Shown piece by piece: positions 34,968-43,619 of a stretch of 64,000 bases of DNA. The stretch lies in contig JANYIN010000120.1 in NCBI GenBank assembly GCA_025362035.1, forward strand, positions 1 to 64,000. The letters are read 5' to 3'. Origin of the DNA: Gemmatimonadaceae bacterium. GTDB lineage: Bacteria > Gemmatimonadota > Gemmatimonadetes > Gemmatimonadales > Gemmatimonadaceae. The notes under the pieces are model-generated. The model ran no database searches. It saw only the letters and a list, made by a program, of their open reading frames with translations, and was not told the origin of the DNA. A program made the position numbers and the translations under genes. The stretch's first letter is position 1. Every line of letters starts with the position of its first letter.

Positions 34968-37900
34968 ATGCGTGCGCTGATCCGATCTGCTTTGTTCGTT
35001 GTCGCCTGCCTTGCCGTCGCGGCCACTCCGGCGCGCGCCCAGGTGGGCTCGACGACCGACATCATCATGGGTAAGGTGATCGGCTCCGATCAGCAACCGG
35101 TGGTCGGTGCGCGTGTCGAGGTGAAGTCCGCCGAAACAGGAATCACCCGCCGCAAGACCACGAACGAGAATGGCGAGTACTCCGTCATCTTCCCGGACGG
35201 CGGCGGGTCGTACACGCTGACGGTCTCGTTTCTCGGATTTGCGCCGCAGGTGCTGTCGGTCAATCGCCAGGCGGACGAAGACCGATTGGTTGCGAACGTT
35301 CGGCTGACGCGCAACCCGCAGGTGCTCGCCGCCGTCAACGTTCGCGCGCAAAACCTGAATCAGGGTGCGCAGGACCGGCCAACGGCAGGGAGCACGGAGC
35401 GAAATCTTTCGGCTGCCCAGCTGGACCGGCTACCGATCGACAAGGGTGATCTGGCATCGGTCGCCTCGCTCGCCCCTGGCGTGATCGGAACGTCGGCCAC
35501 CGATTCCACCGTCGCCACGTTCTCGGTGGGTGGCCAGCCGACCAACCAGAATCAGATCACGCTCGACGGCTTGAGCTTTGGCTCCGGGAGTGTGCCGTCG
35601 GAAGCGGTGCGCAGCACCCGCGTCATCACGAATACGTACGATGTGAGCCGGGGACAGTTCACCGGTGGACAGGTCGCGTCAACGACGCGCGGAGGGACGA
35701 ACAACCTGCAGGGAGTGTTCACTTACGCGCTGCGCGATCCCCAGCTCGAGTTCGTGGACGAGTCATCCACGACGTTCGGTCAGAAGTATCTCCAGAATTC
35801 GCTCAGCTTTGGCACCGGCGGTCCGATCATCGAGGACGAAGCGTTCATTTTCGGTGCCATGTCCGTTTCCCGTCGCACCAATCCGTTGTCGTCACTGCTC
35901 GCCGCGAACACGCAGACGCTCACGCGCCTTGGAGCGAACCAGGATTCGGTGACCAACTTCCTCAATCGGCTGAACATCCTGGGGGTTCGCGCCACCCTGC
36001 CCGGCGTCCCCGATGAGCGGCTCCAGGATCAAGCGTCCGCCATCACACGCATGGACTGGTCGATCGGAGAGCTGCACACCCTCACGGTCCGCGGCGACTG
36101 GCGCGGACAGTTGCAGGATGGGACGCGCATCTCGTCCACCGCGGTCCCGAGCACGGGCGGCAGCCTGCACACGACGGGCGGCGGTGTGATGGCAACGCTG
36201 ACATCGCACATCAACGGCTTCATCAACGAGGCACGCATCTACGGCTCGACCGATCATCAGAACACGGACCCGTACCTCGTCGCGCCGGATGGGCGGGTGA
36301 CGGTCGCGTCCACGCTGTCGGACGGCACACAGGCGGTGACCAGCCTTCAGTTTGGTGGAAACCCATCGTTGCCGCAGGAAACGCGCTCGAAGCTGCTCGA
36401 AACGACGGACGAGTTGAGCTACATCAGCACCGGCGGCGCGCATCGCGTCAAGCTCGGCGTGCTGTTCAACGCCGACCGCTCCACCGTGGGCACGCTCCCG
36501 AATCGCTATGGAACGTTCACGTACGCGTCCCTGTCCGATTTCCAGAACAACCAGCCATCATCGTTCACGCGTACCATCTCGGGCCACGATCAACTGGCCG
36601 GAAGCAATAGCGGCGCGCTGTACCTGGGCGACGCATGGCGGAAGTCTCCGGCGCTGCAGCTGACGTACGGGCTGCGGCTCGAGACGACGCGATTCCCGAA
36701 CGTGCCCGACTACAATTCCGACATTCAGGCGCTGTTCAACAAACGCACGGACGCCACGCCGTCCGAAACCCACCTCAGCCCGCGCTTGGGATTCACCTAC
36801 TTCATGGGCATGCAGCCCCGCGACACGACAAGTCGCGGAGTCGGACAGGGTGGGGGTGGCCGGGGCGGCGGGCCAGGAGGCTTCGGGGGCGGACAGACCT
36901 GGACGCTCCGAGGGGGGATTGGCGAGTTCCGCGGCAAGATCTCGTCGAACCTCGTGGCGGCCGCGGTCAACAACACCGGCCTGACGGGCGGTACGTCGCA
37001 GCTGAACTGCATCGGAGCGGCGGTGCCGATTCCGGATTGGACCGCCTACCTCAACGATGCCGGTACCATCCCTGCGTCGTGCCTGGGCGGAGCGCCCGGC
37101 GTGGTGACGGGCCAGCGGCGAAACGTCACCACGTTCGAGGACGGTTTCGGCGCGCCCAAGGTATGGCGCGGGTCGTTGGGTGCGAGCCGCCGGTTCTTCC
37201 AGCGGTACAGCTTCAGCCTGGACGGATCGCTGGCGTATGGCCTGAGCCAGACAGGCTCGCGCGATCTCAACTTCAACAACACGCCGCAGTTCACCCTGCC
37301 CAGCGAAGGGGGACGTCCGGTGTACGTGCCGTCGTCGGCGATCATTCCCGCCACCGGCGCGAACAGCATCGTCTCCTCGCGCGTCCACCCGGAGTACGGC
37401 AGCGTGTCGGAATACACGTCCACGAATCGCTCACTGTCCGCCTTGGGCACGGTGTCGTTGAGTGGGCTGACGATGCAAGGCATCCAGATGAACCTGTCGT
37501 ATTCCCTTCTGCGGTCGCGCGATCAGCAGAACGGCTTCAGTGCGGGCGGCGGCGGATTCGGAGGGGCGAACACGGCCGGGGATCCGAACGTGACGGCATG
37601 GGGCACGTCGGATCTGGAGCGTCGTCATGCGCTGCTCGGGACGGTGACGTATCCGGCGCGGCCGTGGCTCGACATCTCGTTCATCGGTCGGTACACCGCC
37701 GGTCAGGCATACACACCGACCGTGAACGGCGACGTGAACGGCGACGGCTCGCGAAACGACCGCGCATACATCTTCGCTCCGGGAGTCACCACGGACACGG
37801 CGGTCGCAAGTGGCATGTCGCGCATCCTGGCAAATGCGCCCGATCGTGTCGCCACGTGCATCCGGTCGCAGCTCGGCACGATCGCCGCACGGAACAGTTG

Positions 37901-38708
37901 CTCGTCCCCGTGGTCGCCGTCGCTGGACATGCAGTTCAACTTCAAGCCAGACGGCCTTGGCTTGGCGCGTCGCCTGACGATGTCGCTGCAACTCCAGAAC
38001 GGACTGGTCGGACTCGACCAGCTGCTGCACGGCAACAACCTGCACGGATGGGGACAGCCCGTGGTGGCGGACCGCACGCTGCTGTTCATCCGTGGTTTTG
38101 ATCCGTCCACGCTGGCGTACAAGTACCAGGTCAACGAGCACTTCGGCGTGCAGAACAGTCAGAACAGCGCGTTCCGCGTTCCGTTTCAAGTGGGACTGCA
38201 GGGACGGCTGACCGTCGGCCAGGATCCCGCACGTCCGAACACCCGGGCGATGTTTGCCGGAGCCGATGGTCGGCCGGCGAGCAAGGAGGAGCTGAAGTCG
38301 CGGATGTCTCGCGTGGTGCCGAACTTCTTCAACCTCACGCTGCAACAGAACGACTCTCTGAAGCTGTTGCTCACGGCGGAACAGAAGACGAGGCTGAGCG
38401 CGCTGTCCGACACGCTAGCGCCCGTTGTCGACAGGATTGCGGAGGACCTGGCGGAAATCATCGTGTCGTCCGGCGCAGCGCCGGATCCCGCAATCCTCGG
38501 CGTGAAGATCCAGGGGCGCACCGACGAAGCACGCAAAGTCGGTGAAAAGGCCGTCGAGCAGCTCAAGAGTGTGTTGACGCCGGATCAGTGGGCCAGGCTG
38601 CCGGACCACCTGAAGGCCATGCCAGCGGGCCGCGGGCTCGGCGCGCTCGGTGGCGACGGCGGCGGCCGTGGTGGGTTTGGTGGGGGCGGGCGCCCACCCC
38701 AAGACTGA
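34968..38708 (+). CDS. Oar-like TonB-dependent receptor with helical C-terminal extension (1)
   Basis: 1246 residues from ATG 34968; a clear signal peptide (MRALIRSALFVVACLAVAAT, cleavage after ARA) fixes the start. Order of parts: carboxypeptidase-regulatory-like domain (~27-105, IIMGKVIGSDQQPVVGARVE), plug (~125-240, VASLAPGVIGTSATDS) and a large barrel (to about 1080) with Gly-rich loops near 625-645. The tail (~1110-1246) is predicted helical with LTAEQKTRL and LTPDQWARL motifs, then a Gly/Arg-rich end. Oar-like receptors take up large substrates or export proteins through the outer membrane. It is convergent with the DUF2490-like gene (6-bp gap). Confidence 0.9.
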   Translation: MRALIRSALFVVACLAVAATPARAQVGSTTDIIMGKVIGSDQQPVVGARVEVKSAETGITRRKTTNENGEYSVIFPDGGGSYTLTVSFLGFAPQVLSVNRQADEDRLVANVRLTRNPQVLAAVNVRAQNLNQGAQDRPTAGSTERNLSAAQLDRLPIDKGDLASVASLAPGVIGTSATDSTVATFSVGGQPTNQNQITLDGLSFGSGSVPSEAVRSTRVITNTYDVSRGQFTGGQVASTTRGGTNNLQGVFTYALRDPQLEFVDESSTTFGQKYLQNSLSFGTGGPIIEDEAFIFGAMSVSRRTNPLSSLLAANTQTLTRLGANQDSVTNFLNRLNILGVRATLPGVPDERLQDQASAITRMDWSIGELHTLTVRGDWRGQLQDGTRISSTAVPSTGGSLHTTGGGVMATLTSHINGFINEARIYGSTDHQNTDPYLVAPDGRVTVASTLSDGTQAVTSLQFGGNPSLPQETRSKLLETTDELSYISTGGAHRVKLGVLFNADRSTVGTLPNRYGTFTYASLSDFQNNQPSSFTRTISGHDQLAGSNSGALYLGDAWRKSPALQLTYGLRLETTRFPNVPDYNSDIQALFNKRTDATPSETHLSPRLGFTYFMGMQPRDTTSRGVGQGGGGRGGGPGGFGGGQTWTLRGGIGEFRGKISSNLVAAAVNNTGLTGGTSQLNCIGAAVPIPDWTAYLNDAGTIPASCLGGAPGVVTGQRRNVTTFEDGFGAPKVWRGSLGASRRFFQRYSFSLDGSLAYGLSQTGSRDLNFNNTPQFTLPSEGGRPVYVPSSAIIPATGANSIVSSRVHPEYGSVSEYTSTNRSLSALGTVSLSGLTMQGIQMNLSYSLLRSRDQQNGFSAGGGGFGGANTAGDPNVTAWGTSDLERRHALLGTVTYPARPWLDISFIGRYTAGQAYTPTVNGDVNGDGSRNDRAYIFAPGVTTDTAVASGMSRILANAPDRVATCIRSQLGTIAARNSCSSPWSPSLDMQFNFKPDGLGLARRLTMSLQLQNGLVGLDQLLHGNNLHGWGQPVVADRTLLFIRGFDPSTLAYKYQVNEHFGVQNSQNSAFRVPFQVGLQGRLTVGQDPARPNTRAMFAGADGRPASKEELKSRMSRVVPNFFNLTLQQNDSLKLLLTAEQKTRLSALSDTLAPVVDRIAEDLAEIIVSSGAAPDPAILGVKIQGRTDEARKVGEKAVEQLKSVLTPDQWARLPDHLKAMPAGRGLGALGGDGGGRGGFGGGGRPPQD

Positions 38709-38714
38709 CAGGGG

Positions 38715-39353
38715 CTAAAGCGCGACGCGTACGATCGTCCCACCGGCCAGTAGCAGCAAGGGGGAGCGTCTCGAATCACTCTGTCGCGTGACGTATGTGT
38801 CGACATTGACGCCCGTTAGCAACGTCGTGCGCATTCCAAGTGTGGCCTCGCGGCGGTTCAGGGAGGAGTAGCGCGTATCGTACGACAGGTCGGCCTGGAT
38901 ATAGGGAAACGACGACCGGCCAAGGATGTCGATGTCGTGGCCAAACGCCGCGCGGTTCTGATACCGCCGAGACCACGTTGCGCCGATGTCCCTGAACTCG
39001 ATGCGCGTGCGGTCGCGGATCGCAAATCCCGCGAATAGTGGAATGGTGGCGACGATCGTCTGCACATAGCGGTGCTCGAGTGCCGCCGGCGTCAGCACCT
39101 GCCGCACGTCCGAGCCGACGCTGACGCCGTGGACGACCGGCGAAACGATCCCTAATCCCTGGACGCGCTCGTTCGGCGCAAAGTCATCAGCTGCGAGATG
39201 CTGTTCGACCACGAGCGTCGCACCGAAGCCGTGGACGCGAGGCGACGTCACGAACAGCTCGGTGCGTATCTCGTGGAGCAGGGGAGGGGTCTGCGCGAAC
39301 AGAGGCGAAGCGGCTACGCCGCTGAGGAGCACCGCGATGACGAAGAGTCTCAT
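38715..39353 (-). CDS. DUF2490-like outer membrane beta-barrel protein
   Basis: 212 residues with a signal peptide (MRLFVIAVLLSGVAASPLFA). The rest is made of alternating short strands, including FAIRDRTRIEFRDIGATW, RYQNRAAFGHD and REATLGMRTTLLTG, a pattern like the DUF2490 porin-like family in which a chain of strands ends near the C-terminus. It probably lies in the outer membrane. Function unknown. It is transcribed towards the TonB receptor gene. Confidence 0.65.
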   Translation of the reverse strand: MRLFVIAVLLSGVAASPLFAQTPPLLHEIRTELFVTSPRVHGFGATLVVEQHLAADDFAPNERVQGLGIVSPVVHGVSVGSDVRQVLTPAALEHRYVQTIVATIPLFAGFAIRDRTRIEFRDIGATWSRRYQNRAAFGHDIDILGRSSFPYIQADLSYDTRYSSLNRREATLGMRTTLLTGVNVDTYVTRQSDSRRSPLLLLAGGTIVRVAL

Positions 39354-39524
39354 GTCTTGACCGACGGGGATGGGACGGCGACCGTCAAGCTATCGCACGG
39401 ACGCGCGAGTGGTAGACAGCGCTTTTGGCCGCCGGTACGGCGGGAGGTATCTTCTCGTGAATCCCTCGCACGACCGCGCCGAACTCCGGCGCAGGTCAGT
39501 TGCGTTCACTCCTCGCTCAGTGAC

Positions 39525-40595
39525 ATGTCCGCTTCTCTGTTCACGCCCCTTCCGCTCCGTTCTCTGACGCTTCGGAATCGCATCGTCGTCAGTCCGATGT
39601 GCCAGTATTCCAGTGTGGACGGCTACGCGACGGACTGGCACCTCGTGCACCTCGGGAGCCGAGCGGTGGGAGGCGCAGCACTCGTGATCGCGGAAGCGAC
39701 CGCGGTATCGCCCGAGGGGCGCATTTCTCCGTACGATCTCGGCATCTGGAAGGACGACCACGTCGATGCGCTCGCTCGCACCACGTCGTTCATCGAGGCG
39801 CAGGGTGCGGTGGCCGGCATTCAACTCGCGCACGCGGGTCGCAAGGCCAGCGTGGACGCTCCTTGGCGCGGCGGTCGTACGCTGGATGAGTCCGAGGGGG
39901 GTTGGCGTCCCGTCTACGCCCCCAGCGCGATTGCGTTCTCTCAGCGCACGCCGGTGCCGGTGGCGATGACGCACAACGACATCACACGAATCATCGCGGA
40001 CTTTCGGTCGGCCGCCGTGCGCGCGCTCGAGGCGGGCTTCCGCGTCATCGAACTGCACGGGGCGCACGGATATCTGTTGCACGAATTCCTGTCGCCCATC
40101 AGCAACGTGCGCGAAGATGAGTACGGCGGCGCGTTTGAAAATCGCGCGCGGTTTGTGCTCGAGTGCGTGGACGCCGTTCGCGAGGTGTGGCCGGAGCGAC
40201 TACCATTGTTCGTGCGGCTGTCGGCAACCGACTGGACTGGTGGTGGTTGGGACATCGAGCAGACGGTCGACCTGTCCCGCGAGCTCACCAGGCACGGCGT
40301 GGATGTCGTGGACTGCTCCACGGGAGGAAACGTGCACGGCGCCGTGATCCCGGTGGGGCCCGGATATCAGGTGCCCTTTGCGGCACGCGTGCGACAGGAC
40401 ACCGGAATCATCACCGGCGCGGTGGGAATGATCAGTGAGCCGGCACAGGCCGAGGAGATCATCGCGACCGGGCGTGCCGACTTCGTCATCATGGCGCGCG
40501 AGTTCTTGCGGGATCCCTATTTCCCGCTTCGCGCGGCGCGCGTATTGGGCGAGGCGATCGCGTGGCCTCCGCAGTACGAGCGCGCCAGAGTCTGA
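39525..40595 (+). CDS. NADH:flavin oxidoreductase, old yellow enzyme (YqjM/NamA type)
   Basis: 356 residues from ATG 39525 (MSASLFTPLPLRSLTLRNRI). TIM-barrel flavoenzyme of the thermophilic-like OYE class: SPMCQYSSVDG places Cys26 and Tyr28 where YqjM has them, QLAHAGRKAS, the substrate-binding HGAHGYLLHEFLSPISNVR with DEYGG, and the FMN phosphate site GAVGMISEPAQAEE. It uses NAD(P)H to reduce alkenes next to carbonyl or nitro groups. The frame extends upstream but that stretch is not OYE-like. No operon partner is evident. Confidence 0.93.
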   Translation: MSASLFTPLPLRSLTLRNRIVVSPMCQYSSVDGYATDWHLVHLGSRAVGGAALVIAEATAVSPEGRISPYDLGIWKDDHVDALARTTSFIEAQGAVAGIQLAHAGRKASVDAPWRGGRTLDESEGGWRPVYAPSAIAFSQRTPVPVAMTHNDITRIIADFRSAAVRALEAGFRVIELHGAHGYLLHEFLSPISNVREDEYGGAFENRARFVLECVDAVREVWPERLPLFVRLSATDWTGGGWDIEQTVDLSRELTRHGVDVVDCSTGGNVHGAVIPVGPGYQVPFAARVRQDTGIITGAVGMISEPAQAEEIIATGRADFVIMAREFLRDPYFPLRAARVLGEAIAWPPQYERARV

Positions 40596-40700
40596 GGTCC
40601 CGGGGTCTTCCGACGAACACGTGCCGGGATGTAGTCTTCGCTCGTGCAGAACGCACCCGATGTCGATCATTCGGGAAAACCAGCCTCGAGGTTCGTGTCC

Positions 40701-42269
40701 ATGTCTCACGACGAATCCGCTCCGATCTCTCGCCGTACGTTCGTGAAGGGGTCGGCTACCACGGCCGCAGCCTTTGCCCTCGGCCCAATGATCGTGCCGC
40801 GCCACGTACTCGGGGGCGTCGGGTATCGCGCGCCCAGTCGGACGCTGAACGTTGCGATGTGCGGCATTGGCGGCATGGGGATGAGCAACATGGAACAGCT
40901 CATCGCCGCTGGGCACAACATCGTCGCCATCTGCGACGCGGACTTTCCGTACGTCGAGCGCTCGTTGGCGGGACGACTTCGTCCGCGACCGGGCGAGACG
41001 GGGCCGTCTGCCGCTGCGGAAGCGCTGCGTGACGCGTACACGAATGCAAAGAAGTATTCGGACTATCGCGTGATGCTCGAGCAGCAGAAGGACATCGACG
41101 CCGTCTCCATCGCGACCCCCGACCATCTGCATGCCGTCATCGCGTACACAGCGATGAAGGCCGGCAAGCACGTGTACGTCCAGAAGCCGCTGACCTACTC
41201 CGTCCTGGAATCGCGTATTCTGGCCCGGACGGCCCGCGACACGAAGGTGGTGACGCAGATGGGCAACCAGGGACATTCCATGGAGGGCACGCGTCGCATT
41301 GTCGAGCTGATCAACGCCGGCGTGATCGGCCCCGTGCACGAGGTGCACGTCTGGACCGATCGTCCTCTGCGATACTGGGCGCAGGGTATTCCGCGTCCGC
41401 CCGCTCCAGGCACTCCGGCGCCGTCAGCCGCGAATCCGAACGGTCCTCCGCCGCAGTGGAACATGAACACGGTGAACCGCGCCGTGCTCAAAGCGATGGC
41501 AGAAAACCCGCAGAACATTCCGGCGGGCCTCGAATGGGATCTGTTTCTTGGACCTGCGAAGGCCATTCCGTATCATCCCGCCTACCATCCATTTAGTTGG
41601 CGTGGCTGGGTGGATTTCGGTGTCAGCGCGATCGGCGACATGGGCGCGCACCTGATGGATCAGCCGTTTTGGGCGCTTGGACTTCAATATCCCACGAGCG
41701 TGATTTCGTCTTCCACGCCATGGGGCGGTTCCGCCGCGAATCCCGGCACTTACCCGTTGGCGATGATGACCCGGTACGAGTTCGCCGCTCGCGGCACGGC
41801 GCCGCCGGTGACACTACGATGGTATGACGGCGGGCTCATGCCGACGTTCTCCGAGGATATCGTGCTGCCGGGGGGCGACGGTGGCGGCGGCGTGTTCGTC
41901 GGCGAGAAGGGCATGATCACATACGAGACGTACGGCAACAATCCCAAAGTCCTGGGCGAAGGTGCCGCAGCGCGTGCCGAGCAGGTGCCGAAGTCGATAC
42001 CGCGCATTGTCGGCTCGCACGAGGCAAACTGGGCGTCTGCATGCATCGGTGAGGGTGCGGCGAGCTCACCCTTCGAATATGCCGCGAAGCTGACTGAGAC
42101 CATGCTGCTGGGTGTCGTGGCACTTCGGACGGGGGCGTCGAAGAAAATCGTGTACGACGGTGCGTCGATGAGAATCACGAACGTCGCGGATGCAAACCAA
42201 TGGCTCACCAGGGAGTACCGCGCTGGATGGCAGCCGTGGAGCTCGCTGGAGGCCACGGCAGCGATCTGA
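40701..42269 (+). CDS. Gfo/Idh/MocA family oxidoreductase, Tat-exported
   Basis: 522 residues from ATG 40701. A twin-arginine signal (ISRRTFVKGSATTAAAFALG) indicates folded export to the periplasm. The Rossmann domain starts at LNVAMCGIGGMGMSNMEQL, then DAVSIATPDHLHAVIAYTA and AGKHVYVQKPLTYSV with the Lys conserved in the family. A C-terminal alpha/beta domain follows, with a Pro-rich insert near 230-255. Secreted members act on sugars or glycosides. The stop codon is followed directly by a strong hairpin (42270-42290). Confidence 0.9.
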   Translation: MSHDESAPISRRTFVKGSATTAAAFALGPMIVPRHVLGGVGYRAPSRTLNVAMCGIGGMGMSNMEQLIAAGHNIVAICDADFPYVERSLAGRLRPRPGETGPSAAAEALRDAYTNAKKYSDYRVMLEQQKDIDAVSIATPDHLHAVIAYTAMKAGKHVYVQKPLTYSVLESRILARTARDTKVVTQMGNQGHSMEGTRRIVELINAGVIGPVHEVHVWTDRPLRYWAQGIPRPPAPGTPAPSAANPNGPPPQWNMNTVNRAVLKAMAENPQNIPAGLEWDLFLGPAKAIPYHPAYHPFSWRGWVDFGVSAIGDMGAHLMDQPFWALGLQYPTSVISSSTPWGGSAANPGTYPLAMMTRYEFAARGTAPPVTLRWYDGGLMPTFSEDIVLPGGDGGGGVFVGEKGMITYETYGNNPKVLGEGAAARAEQVPKSIPRIVGSHEANWASACIGEGAASSPFEYAAKLTETMLLGVVALRTGASKKIVYDGASMRITNVADANQWLTREYRAGWQPWSSLEATAAI

Positions 42270-42290
42270 ACCGGCGTCAGGGACGCCGGT
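42270..42290 (+). terminator. Perfect hairpin directly after the Gfo/Idh/MocA stop codon
   Basis: ACCGGCGTC (42270-42278) pairs perfectly with GACGCCGGT (42282-42290) around a three-base loop, giving a 9-bp GC-rich stem starting on the base after the TGA. There is no U-run, so it is a candidate transcript-end or Rho-assisted terminator. Confidence 0.5.
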
Positions 42291-42308
42291 GAGGGCAGGT
42301 GCATGGCA

Positions 42309-42341
42309 CGCCGACGTACTACTCGGGCCGGAGTAGCGGCG
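42309..42341 (+). other. Second hairpin in the 42270-42429 intergenic region
   Basis: CTACTC (42319-42324) and GAGTAG (42331-42336) form a perfect 6-bp stem with loop GGGCCG. The outer arms CGCCG (42309-42313) and CGGCG (42337-42341) add 5 bp, with a 5-nt bulge (ACGTA) on the left. It lies upstream of the promoter proposed at 42376, so it is either part of a compound terminator or a protein site. Confidence 0.4.
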
Positions 42342-42375
42342 TACTGAAGTTCAGCAGAGCCCAACGGCCATTGGG

Positions 42376-42404
42376 TTGAACTTTCGGTATTTATTCGGTA
42401 ATAT
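42376..42404 (+). promoter_or_regulatory. Sigma-70-type promoter for the SPL radical SAM gene
   Basis: A -35 box TTGAAC (42376-42381) and -10 box TAATAT (42399-42404) are separated by exactly 17 bp, in an AT-rich island that stands out from the GC-rich surroundings. Transcription would start near 42411, about 19 bases before the GTG start at 42430. Phased direct repeats lie inside the spacer. Confidence 0.6.
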
Positions 42405-42410
42405 CCGGCA
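42383..42410 (+). repeat. Direct repeats TTCGGTA phased at about one DNA turn, putative operator
   Basis: TTCGGTA occurs at 42383-42389 and 42394-42400 (11-bp period), with a degenerate third copy TCCGGCA at 42404-42410. They lie in the spacer and over the -10 box of the proposed promoter, so a bound regulator would block or remodel RNA polymerase. Confidence 0.5.
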
Positions 42411-42429
42411 TTCCTAGCCGGAGCGCCGA

Positions 42430-43488
42430 GTGACGCAGACCTCGTTCTTTCCCGACATTCCGCGCGTAGCTCGCGCGTTGCCGCTGTTGGGCGAACAAAA
42501 GGACATTCGGTACTTTGCGTCGCCATCGCGCAGCGTCCTGAACTCGCCCGCGGCGACAGGAATGGGATTCTGGTCGATCAATCCCTATCTAGGATGCGCG
42601 TTTGGATGCGCGTACTGCTATGCGCGATATGCTCATCGGTACACGACGGAACGCTTGACCTCGTCGGACGGCGCGAGCCCGGCGGCATTCGGCGACGAGT
42701 TGCCTCCGTGGCTTGCGTTCGAGCGCCGGATCATGATCAAGCACTCCGCGCCCGCCTTGCTGCGTCGCGAACTGGCTCGCGCGGGGACGCTGGAGGCGCT
42801 GCGCAACGAGCGTATGGTGATTGGCACCGCCACCGATCCGTATCAGCCCGCCGAGCGCCGGTATCGAATCACACGCGGCCTTCTCGAAGTCATCGCCGAG
42901 CAGCGCGGCATGGGTGTCACGATCATCACCAAGAGCCCGCTCGTCACTCGGGACATCGACATCCTCACCACAATCCGCGATCGCTCCCGTCTGTGCGTGC
43001 ACGTGTCGTTGATCACAGTCGATCGCGAACTGGCCCGTCGGCTCGAACCGCGGGCGCCGACGCCCGAAGCACGACTGCGGTCCATCGCGCGGTTGCGCGA
43101 AAACGATATTGAAGTTGGAGTCAACGTGATGCCGGTGCTGCCCGGCATCACGGACGCGCCGCATCAGGTGGATGCCCTGATTTGCGCGCTGGCTCAGGTG
43201 AGAGCGTCGTACGTCGGCGCGTGCGCATTGCGCCTCAGGGCGACGGCGCGAACTCGGTATCTTCCTTTCATCGCGGCGGAATTCCCTGAACTCGAGTCCG
43301 CGTACCGGCGAGCGTACGCGACTGGTCACCAGGTTGGAGAGCGATATCGTTCGGGACTACGCGCGCGGTTCAAGGCGGTGTGTGAGCGGTATGGCGTCGC
43401 ATACGGGTACCCTCCTGCCGTCGAAAACCAGTTGGGGGACCCGATGTCTGCGGACTCGCAACTCGCGCTGGCGCTAGAACCGTCGTGA
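42430..43488 (+). CDS. SPL-type (spore photolyase-like) radical SAM protein, Rv2578c family
   Basis: 352 residues from GTG 42430, with GGAG about eight bases upstream. The 4Fe-4S motif is CAFGCAYC (C56, C60, C63), then CYARYAHRY. VIGTATDPYQPAERRYRITR and VTIITKSPLVTRDIDIL are characteristic of the SPL-like subgroup found widely outside spore formers (Rv2578c in mycobacteria). The C-terminal region (GVNVMPVLPGITDAP) continues the TIM barrel. The reaction is unknown; a nucleic-acid repair role is only suggested by homology. It has its own promoter with an operator-like repeat. Confidence 0.88.
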   Translation: MTQTSFFPDIPRVARALPLLGEQKDIRYFASPSRSVLNSPAATGMGFWSINPYLGCAFGCAYCYARYAHRYTTERLTSSDGASPAAFGDELPPWLAFERRIMIKHSAPALLRRELARAGTLEALRNERMVIGTATDPYQPAERRYRITRGLLEVIAEQRGMGVTIITKSPLVTRDIDILTTIRDRSRLCVHVSLITVDRELARRLEPRAPTPEARLRSIARLRENDIEVGVNVMPVLPGITDAPHQVDALICALAQVRASYVGACALRLRATARTRYLPFIAAEFPELESAYRRAYATGHQVGERYRSGLRARFKAVCERYGVAYGYPPAVENQLGDPMSADSQLALALEPS

Positions 43489-43619
43489 GTGGTCCGCGAT
43501 GCTCTGGCGGGTGCTTTCTTCTGGTGATGGGCGATTCGTTCGGCGGGCGCGTGCAGTAGCTTCATGCGCGGGCCAGCCGTCGCAGGGGGCAGGGCCGAAA
43601 CGCTCGCACCGGAGGACCG

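Noticed and set aside
33329-35068. 579-residue reverse frame opposite the AarF kinase
   Set aside because: Lies entirely antisense to the conserved kinase and the start of the receptor gene; Arg/His/Gln-rich shadow.
36635-38101. 488-residue forward frame inside the first TonB receptor
   Set aside because: Out-of-frame shadow of the receptor barrel, with typical GC-skewed composition.
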